A DNA stretch of 5,731 nucleotides from assembly GCA_028290925.1 (NCBI GenBank), contig JAQGIX010000337.1, positions 1-5,731 of the forward strand, given 5' to 3'. This document shows positions 1 through 5,731 of this stretch, piece by piece. The DNA comes from Phenylobacterium sp. Its GTDB lineage: Bacteria > Pseudomonadota > Alphaproteobacteria > Caulobacterales > Caulobacteraceae. The position numbers were made by a program, and so were the translations under genes. Numbering within the stretch: the stretch's first letter is position 1; the number at the start of each line of letters is the position of its first letter. The notes under the pieces were generated by a model, which was not told the origin of the DNA, did not search any database, and worked only from the letters and a program-made list of their open reading frames with translations.

Positions 1-2
1 CG

Positions 3-392
3 CCGCGCGCCCGGACCTATCTGACCGTCGGGACCCAGACCCTCTTGCCCTACTGGTTCGACGTGGAAGGCGCCGTGTTCCTGTCCACCAAGGGCGAAGT
101 CCTCGGCCGCGTCGAAGGCTATTACGACCTGCGGCTCACCCAGCGCCTGGTCCTGCAGCCGCGCGCCGAATTCAACCTGGCGGCCCAGAACTCCGCGGAG
201 ACCCGAACGGGCTCCGGGCTGTCCGACGCCATCCTCGACCTGCGCCTTCGCTATGAGATCCGGCACGCGTTCGCGCCCTACATCGGGGTTTCGTACCAGC
301 GCCGGTTCGGCAGGACGGCGGACTATGCGCGGCTCGCCGGCCAGGACCCGGAGAGCACCCGCTTCGTCGTGGGCCTCATGGCCTGGTTCTGA
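3..392 (+). CDS. copB: CopB/PcoB-type outer-membrane copper resistance protein, C-terminal fragment
   Basis: The open frame enters from the left edge and ends at TGA 390-392, so only about 129 C-terminal residues are present. CopB/PcoB proteins are outer-membrane beta-barrels that help keep copper out of the cell, usually encoded next to the multicopper oxidase CopA. The fragment shows family hallmarks: PYWFDVEGAVFLS, then LTQRLVLQPRAEFNLAAQ, GSGLSDAILDLRLRYEIR, FAPYIGVSYQRRFG and a D-x-A-R-x-A-G-x-D-x-x-x-T-R run near the end. Alternating hydrophobic strands and the terminal residues MAWF, with a final Phe, fit a barrel inserted by the BAM machinery. The N-terminal Met/His-rich region and any copA partner lie outside the window. 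The family call is confident; copper specificity comes from family knowledge. Confidence 0.9.
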   Translation, partial: PRARTYLTVGTQTLLPYWFDVEGAVFLSTKGEVLGRVEGYYDLRLTQRLVLQPRAEFNLAAQNSAETRTGSGLSDAILDLRLRYEIRHAFAPYIGVSYQRRFGRTADYARLAGQDPESTRFVVGLMAWF

Positions 393-407
393 CGCCGGAC
401 CGTTCGG

Positions 408-425
408 GCCGGGCCTTGCCCCGGC
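408..425 (+). terminator. Weak GC hairpin after copB
   Basis: A perfect 6-bp stem, GCCGGG (408-413) with CCCGGC (420-425), encloses a 6-base loop and lies 15 bases after the copB stop. No T-run follows (the next bases are GCTTGGCGC), so this is not a classical intrinsic terminator. It may only mark the 3' end of the transcript or be chance in GC-rich DNA. Confidence 0.25.
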
Positions 426-456
426 GCTTGGCGCAACACGAACGACGCCGTCGACA

Positions 457-484
457 TTGCGGCGTGCTTGGCGTGTATTATATC
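457..484 (+). promoter_or_regulatory. Candidate housekeeping (sigma-73-type) promoter for the dehydrogenase operon
   Basis: TTGCGGC (457-463) is followed by a 13-base spacer and ATTATATC (477-484). The known Caulobacter housekeeping consensus is TTGaCgS, N10-14, GCtANAWC. Here the left element matches 5 of 7 positions, the right matches 6 of 8 including all of TANAWC, and the spacing is in range. In E. coli terms this is TTGCGG, N16, TATATC. It lies in the most AT-rich spot of the region between copB and the operon. A start near 490 would leave a leader of about 150 bases before the ATG at 641. This is a sequence match only. Confidence 0.5.
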
Positions 485-571
485 GACGCCTATCCGAGAC
501 CATCCGGCATCAGGTTCTTTGCTGTCCGTCGCCCCTTCCTCGGGAGAATGACCAGGCTTACGGCAAGAGCG

Positions 572-584
572 TTTACAGCGTAAA
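572..584. promoter_or_regulatory. Palindrome TTTAC-AGC-GTAAA, possible operator
   Basis: This perfect 5+5 bp inverted repeat with a 3-base centre sits 56 bases before the operon's first ATG. It is AT-rich in GC-rich surroundings and has the size of a small dimeric-repressor half-site pair. A poor promoter-like pair surrounds it, TTACGG (558-563) and TAAATA (581-586) with a 17-base spacer, so the dyad would lie across the spacer and -10 of that pair. It is also downstream of the better promoter at 457-484, where a bound repressor could block transcription. No regulator can be assigned. Confidence 0.35.
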
Positions 585-640
585 TAGACCTTTCGAGCCT
601 TCAACTCCCCAGGCCCCCTCGCGGTGGAGATCACGGGCAG

Positions 641-1096
641 ATGGCGAAGCTGACGATCAACGGCCAGGCCCTCGAGGTGGACGCTCCGCCGGACATGCCG
701 CTGCTCTGGGTTCTGCGCGATCTCCTGAAGCTCACCGGCACGAAATTCGGCTGCGGCATCGCCCAGTGCGGCGCCTGCACCGTGCACGTCGACGGGACGC
801 CCCTGCGCTCCTGCATGCTGCCGATCAGTGCGGTGGAGGGTCGCGCGGTGACCACCATCGAAGGCGTCGGCGCGACGCCCGCCGGCCGCAAGGTCCAGCA
901 GGCCTGGCTGGATCTCGAGGTGATCCAGTGCGGCTACTGCCAGTCGGGCCAGATCATGTCGGCCGCCGCGCTCCTGGCGGGCACGCCGAACCCGCAGGAC
1001 GCCGACATCAACGCCGCCATGGCCGGCAACATCTGCAGGTGCGGCACCTATGTGCGTATCCGCGAGGCCATCAAGTACGCGGCCAAGGCTGTCTGA
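641..1096 (+). CDS. [2Fe-2S]-binding small subunit of a molybdenum hydroxylase (aldehyde dehydrogenase / IorA-like)
   Basis: This 151-residue protein is the electron-transfer subunit of a xanthine-oxidase-family dehydrogenase. The N-terminal plant-ferredoxin-like domain (about 1-75) has Cys38, Cys43, Cys46 and Cys58 in the order GCGIAQCGAC and RSC. The C-terminal helical domain holds the second cluster: Cys97 and Cys100 in QCGYCQSGQ, and Cys132 and Cys134 in NICRCGTY. All eight ligands are present, and length is typical for stand-alone IorA/CoxS-type subunits. There is no signal peptide, so it presumably crosses the membrane folded and bound to the Tat-targeted large subunit. A GGAG at 626-629 precedes the ATG by 11 bases. 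The large-subunit gene begins 12 bases after the stop, indicating co-transcription. The family is certain; the substrate is not. Confidence 0.95.
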   Translation: MAKLTINGQALEVDAPPDMPLLWVLRDLLKLTGTKFGCGIAQCGACTVHVDGTPLRSCMLPISAVEGRAVTTIEGVGATPAGRKVQQAWLDLEVIQCGYCQSGQIMSAAALLAGTPNPQDADINAAMAGNICRCGTYVRIREAIKYAAKAV

Positions 1097-1100
1097 GGAG
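1095..1100 (+). promoter_or_regulatory. Strong Shine-Dalgarno GAGGAG for the large subunit
   Basis: GAGGAG overlaps the last two bases of the small-subunit TGA stop and ends 8 bases before the ATG at 1109. It fixes that start and suggests translational coupling between the two subunits. Confidence 0.75.
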
Positions 1101-1108
1101 CATCGGCC

Positions 1109-3297
<2,189 letters not shown>

Positions 3298-3301
<4 letters not shown>

Positions 3302-4641
3302 GACCTGGCCGCATCCTGCTGATCGTCGTGGCCGTGGTCGTGATCGCCGGCCTCGGGGTCCTGGCCTGGCTGATCACCGCCTCGCGGCCCATGGCCTTCG
3401 CCGGCGGCGGGGCGGTGGCGCTTGCCGACTACAAGGGCCCGCCGCCGACCGGCGTGCCCGCCGATTTCGCCTCCACCGACCGCATCGCCCGCGGCCAATA
3501 CCTGACCCGCGCCGCCGACTGCCTGGCCTGCCACACCGCCAAGGGCGGCGCCCCCTTCGCCGGCGGCCTGGCGTTCAAGCTGCCATTCGGCGTGATCTAT
3601 TCGCCCAACATCACCGCCGACAAGGACACCGGTATCGGCGGCTGGACGGACGCGCAGTTCCTCGCAGCCCTGCGCGGGGGCGTCGACGACACGGGCCAAT
3701 TCCTCTACCCGGCCATGCCCTACACCGCCTTCACCTACATGACCGACGCCGACGGCCTGGCGATCAAGGCCTACCTGTTCAGCCTGAAACCGGTGCACCG
3801 GGACAACAAGGACAACTCCTTTTCCTTCCCCTACAACCAGCGCTGGCTGATCGGGATCTGGAACCGGCTGTTCAACGCCAACCAGCGCTTCCAGCCGCAC
3901 CCGGACCGCAGTCCGCAGTGGAATCGCGGGGCCTATCTGTCCGAGGCCATGGCGCACTGCGGCGACTGCCACACGCCGCGGACCTTGGCCCAGAACCTCG
4001 ACAACCACCGCAAAGACGCCGGCGCGGTGACCGCGGGGTGGCTGGCCTACAACATCACCAGCCACCGCCTGTACGGCGTCGGCGCCTGGAGCGACGCCGA
4101 GCTCGCCCAGTACCTGTCCACCGGCTACGCCCCCGGCCGTGGCGTGGCGGCCGGTCCCATGGGGGAGGCCGTGGACCTCAGCCTCAGCTACTTGACTCCT
4201 TCGGATATCGCGGCGCTGGTGGCCTATGTCCGCAGCATTCCGCCCGTCGCCACCCCCGGCCAGCCGGCGCCCGTCCTCACCCCCGCCCCGGCTGCGCCCG
4301 GGCAGGGCGTGGCCGAGGGCTACGACCCCAAGGGCAAGCGGATCTTCGAGGGGGCCTGCGCCAGCTGCCACAGCTGGACCGGCCAGGGTTCGCTGACGCC
4401 CTGGGCCGCGCTCACCGGCGATCGGGCGGTGAACGACCCCACCGCCACCAACGTCGCCCAGGTGGTCATTGCGGGCGCCAAGCCGCGCATGGGGACCGCC
4501 CTGACCTACATGCCCGCGTTCGGAGCCGCCTACACCGACGACGAGGTCGCCGCCGTCGCCAACTACGTCACCGCCCGGTTCGGCGCCAAACCCTCCAACA
4601 TCACGCCCAAGCAGGTGGCGGCGCTGCGCAAGCAGAGCTAG
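3298..4641 (+). CDS. Membrane-anchored triheme cytochrome c subunit of the dehydrogenase
   Basis: This 447-residue protein carries electrons from the molybdenum hydroxylase to the respiratory chain. Residues about 5-27 form one hydrophobic helix, an uncleaved Sec anchor or signal, leaving the rest periplasmic. Three CxxCH heme sites are visible: CLACH (75-79), CGDCH (221-225) and CASCH (354-358). Likely distal methionine ligands are Met140 in PAMPY, Met288 in GPMGE and Met405 in YMPAF, one per domain. A Pro/Ala-rich linker (about 315-335) separates the second and third domains. Length and three-domain plan match cytochrome c subunits of acetic-acid-bacterium alcohol and aldehyde dehydrogenases and gluconate dehydrogenases. 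Position as third gene, with ATGA overlap, ties it to the molybdenum enzyme. The next gene is convergent, so it ends the operon. Confidence 0.93.
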
Positions 4642-4663
4642 GCCGCCGCCGCCAGGTCGAAGG

Positions 4664-4673
4664 GATCGCGATC
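4664..4673. repeat. 10-bp palindrome GATCGCGATC between convergent genes
   Basis: This perfect palindrome lies in the 30-base gap between the cytochrome c and lrp-type genes and overlaps the latter's TGA stop. It overlaps a second short dyad, GCGAT-C-ATCGC (4668-4678). It has almost no loop and no T-run on either side, so it is not a convincing bidirectional terminator. No other terminator is visible in the gap. Confidence 0.3.
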
Positions 4674-5166
4674 ATCGCCGCTTGGCCGGGGCCGCCGGCA
4701 GCGGCACGGCGTGGGTGTGCTTCAGCTCTTCCATGGCGAAGGCCGCGCTGACATCGCGCAGCCGCCCGGCGCGGATCAGTTCCTTGTAGACGCGGTCGTA
4801 GGCCTCGATGTCGGCGACCTGCAGCTTGATCAGATAGTCGATCTCGCCGGACATCCGGTAGAACTCGACCACCTCCGGCATCTTCGCCACCTGGTCGGCG
4901 AAGGCCTCCAGCCAGTCCTCGCTGTGCTCGCCCGCGCTGAGGCTGACGAACACGGTGACCCCGCTGCCGAGCTTCTTGGGGTCCAGCAGCGCCACGCGCC
5001 TGCGGATATAGCCCGCCTCCTCCAGCAGTTTGATGCGCCGCCAGCAGGCGTTCTGCGACAGGTTCACCCCAGCCGCGATCTCGGCGATGGACTGCGCGGC
5101 GTCCTCCTGCAGGGCCGCCAGGATGCCAAGATCGAAGCCGTCGAGAGACGTGGAACTGTGGGTCAT
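4672..5166 (-). CDS. Lrp/AsnC-family transcriptional regulator
   Basis: This 164-residue protein has the standard Lrp/AsnC size and plan. LDGFDLGIL (8-16) begins the family N-terminus. A helix-turn-helix follows at about 26-54 (SIAEIAAGVNLSQNACWRRI, then LLEEAGYI). The RAM effector-binding and oligomerisation domain spans about 70-155, with GEIDYLIKLQV at 107-117 as the typical Gly-x-x-D-Y turn. Members bind DNA as dimers or octamers, often sense amino acids and commonly regulate themselves. The frame is open to an upstream ATG at 5232, but the 22 extra residues look non-coding and family alignment favours 5166. The ribosome site there is weak (GGGA, 2 bases before ATG) and lies in an inverted repeat. 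It converges on the dehydrogenase operon and diverges from a DUF6356-type gene; its targets are unknown. Confidence 0.92.
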   Translation of the reverse strand: MTHSSTSLDGFDLGILAALQEDAAQSIAEIAAGVNLSQNACWRRIKLLEEAGYIRRRVALLDPKKLGSGVTVFVSLSAGEHSEDWLEAFADQVAKMPEVVEFYRMSGEIDYLIKLQVADIEAYDRVYKELIRAGRLRDVSAAFAMEELKHTHAVPLPAAPAKRR

Positions 5167-5168
5167 TA

Positions 5169-5204
5169 TCCCAATCCGGGGTCGATATGCCACGCAGATT
5201 GGGA
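5169..5204. promoter_or_regulatory. Perfect 8-bp inverted repeat TCCCAATC-N20-GATTGGGA before the lrp-type start
   Basis: TCCCAATC at 5169-5176 and GATTGGGA at 5197-5204 are exact reverse complements separated by 20 bases. The arm nearer the regulator ends two bases before its ATG and contains its only ribosome-binding-like sequence. As DNA, the arms are 28 bp apart centre to centre and could be two half-sites for a self-binding regulator. As RNA, the arms would pair and cover the ribosome site. Which applies is inference. Confidence 0.5.
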
Positions 5205-5210
5205 GCATAT
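5185..5210. promoter_or_regulatory. Second inverted repeat ATATGC-N14-GCATAT
   Basis: ATATGC (5185-5190) and GCATAT (5205-5210) are exact reverse complements with a 14-base centre. They interleave with the 8-bp repeat at 5169-5204. The 20-bp centre-to-centre spacing puts the half-sites on the same DNA face, as expected for a dimeric regulator. An operator for the adjacent Lrp-type protein is the simplest reading. Confidence 0.4.
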
Positions 5211-5219
5211 TCGAGGCAT

Positions 5220-5225
5220 GGTCAA
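5220..5225 (-). promoter_or_regulatory. Possible -35 element TTGACC for the lrp-type gene
   Basis: Read on the minus strand, GGTCAA gives TTGACC, a good -35 match, 54 to 59 bases before the ATG at 5166. No good -10 follows at 16-18 bases (CCAATC or CAATCT), so the promoter is only half supported. If used, its start would fall within the inverted repeats. Confidence 0.25.
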
Positions 5226-5266
5226 GTATCATACCCGCAGATCGCGCGAGTCGTGGGAGACAACCT

Positions 5267-5482
5267 GTGTGGAATGCCCTGTTCCTCGAACATCCTCACT
5301 CGGTGGGCGAGACCTACTTCGAGCACCAGCGGCGGGCGTTCTGGTTCGCGGGCGAGCTCCTGAAGGCCAGCCTCGCCTGCGCCCTGCATGCGCTCGCGCC
5401 GCGGCTGTTCGTCTGCACGGCCAGCGCCAAGATCATGCGGCTGCATGAGGAGATGGCGCGGCGCGGTCGGCCGGCGGACTGA
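5267..5482 (+). CDS. DUF6356-type small protein of unknown function
   Basis: This 71-residue protein begins at GTG 5267, chosen because GGGAG at 5255-5259 sits 7 bases upstream and the family motif starts a few residues later. It contains HPHSVGETYFEH at 9-20, the H-P-x-S-V-x-E-x-Y-x-E-H pattern I associate with DUF6356 proteins of Caulobacterales and Sphingomonadales. A hydrophobic stretch at about 24-50 (FWFAGELLKASLACALHALAPRLFV) follows, probably one membrane-associated helix or hairpin, and then a basic tail. The function is not known to me. It diverges from the lrp-type gene, and its last 50 bases overlap the convergent cation transporter gene. A longer in-frame reading to the left would run antisense through the lrp-type gene and is rejected. 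Confidence 0.75.
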   Translation: MWNALFLEHPHSVGETYFEHQRRAFWFAGELLKASLACALHALAPRLFVCTASAKIMRLHEEMARRGRPAD

Positions 5483-5731
5483 CCCGCCGCGTGACCTCGA
5501 CCGTGAGGTGGGAGACCGCCGGCAGGCCTTCGAGCCGGGCGCGGTAGAAGTCGGCCTCCCGCGGCGTCTCGGTCGCCACCCCGACGATGGCGCCCAGGTG
5601 CCCCGGCCCCAGCCGCCATAGGTGCAGGTCGCAGACCTGGTCGCCCTGCGCCTCGACGGTGCGGCGGATCAGGTCGGCGAGCCGCCGGTCGGGGTTCATG
5701 TCCAGCAGGATGGCGCCGGTGTCGCGGATCA
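5433..5731 (-). CDS. Cation diffusion facilitator (CDF, DmeF-like) divalent metal exporter, C-terminal fragment
   Basis: The frame enters from the right edge (first full codon 5729-5727) and stops at TGA 5435-5433, leaving about 98 C-terminal residues. CDF proteins export Zn, Co, Ni or Cd from the cytoplasm by proton antiport. The fragment begins IRDTGAILLDMNPD and contains CDLHLWRLGPGH at fragment residues 33-44, with His36 and His44, then GAIVGVATETP and HLTVEV. This is the cytoplasmic ferredoxin-like domain of the DmeF type (D-L-H-V-W-R-x-G-P-G-H). The transmembrane part and the His-rich loop lie outside the window. The last residues (APSPHAAA) are encoded opposite the end of the DUF6356-type gene. 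The internal ATG at 5699 is not the start, because conserved sequence continues upstream. Metal specificity is unproven. Confidence 0.85.
   Translation of the reverse strand, partial: IRDTGAILLDMNPDRRLADLIRRTVEAQGDQVCDLHLWRLGPGHLGAIVGVATETPREADFYRARLEGLPAVSHLTVEVTRRVSPPADRAAPSPHAAA

Noticed and set aside
548..583. 11-codon frame (ATG to TAA) in the operon leader, possible leader peptide
   Set aside because: The GGGAG is only one base before the ATG, the peptide (MTRLTARAFTA) has no run of regulatory codons, and no attenuator-like alternative stems were seen.
393..640. Riboswitch, for example a molybdenum-cofactor-type element, in the operon leader
   Set aside because: I could not identify a conserved multi-stem core; only a short hairpin after copB and a 13-base palindrome are visible.
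4642..4671. Bidirectional terminator between the convergent cytochrome c and lrp-type genes
   Set aside because: The gap holds (GCC)4 and a loopless GATCGCGATC palindrome but no stem-loop with a T-run in either direction.
5167..5232. 22-residue N-terminal extension of the Lrp-type protein from ATG 5232
   Set aside because: It has no clear ribosome site, covers the inverted repeats and a -35-like element, and Lrp/AsnC proteins normally begin a few residues before the L-D-x-x-D motif, as they do from 5166.

Overview
This GC-rich window reads as chromosomal DNA from an alphaproteobacterium, most likely of the Caulobacter/Phenylobacterium type. The support is the strong G/C bias at third codon positions, a CopB C-terminus, a DUF6356-type small protein, and an upstream element that fits the Caulobacter housekeeping promoter pattern. 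Genus is an inference from style, not from a marker gene.

Layout. The left edge (3-392, +) is the C-terminal part of a CopB/PcoB-type outer-membrane copper resistance protein. A 248-base leader region (393-640) follows, holding a plausible housekeeping promoter and a short palindrome. Next is a tightly packed three-gene operon (641-4641, +): a [2Fe-2S] small subunit, a molybdopterin-binding large subunit with a twin-arginine signal, and a membrane-anchored triheme cytochrome c. The second and third genes overlap by ATGA. Convergent to the operon, 30 bases away, is an Lrp/AsnC-family regulator (4672-5166, -). Divergent from the regulator across a 100-base gap is a 71-residue DUF6356-type protein (GTG start, 5267-5482, +). 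Its 3' end overlaps by 50 bases the 3' end of a convergent cation diffusion facilitator gene, DmeF-like, which runs off the right edge (5433-5731, -).

How the genes work together. The three-gene operon encodes a complete periplasmic molybdenum hydroxylase. The substrate is oxidised at the molybdenum cofactor of the large subunit, electrons pass through two [2Fe-2S] clusters of the small subunit, and the triheme cytochrome c delivers them to the respiratory chain. The organisation matches the aldehyde dehydrogenase / isoquinoline 1-oxidoreductase (IorAB-like) group. The physiological substrate cannot be read from the sequence. The Lrp-type regulator may or may not control it. Both outer genes belong to metal-resistance families (copper at the left, divalent cations at the right).

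The most unusual structure is in the 100-base regulator/DUF6356 gap: two nested perfect inverted repeats, one of which would pair with the ribosome-binding region of the lrp-type mRNA. I see no insertion sequence, CRISPR array, tRNA, rRNA or phage gene, and no clearly new multi-gene system.
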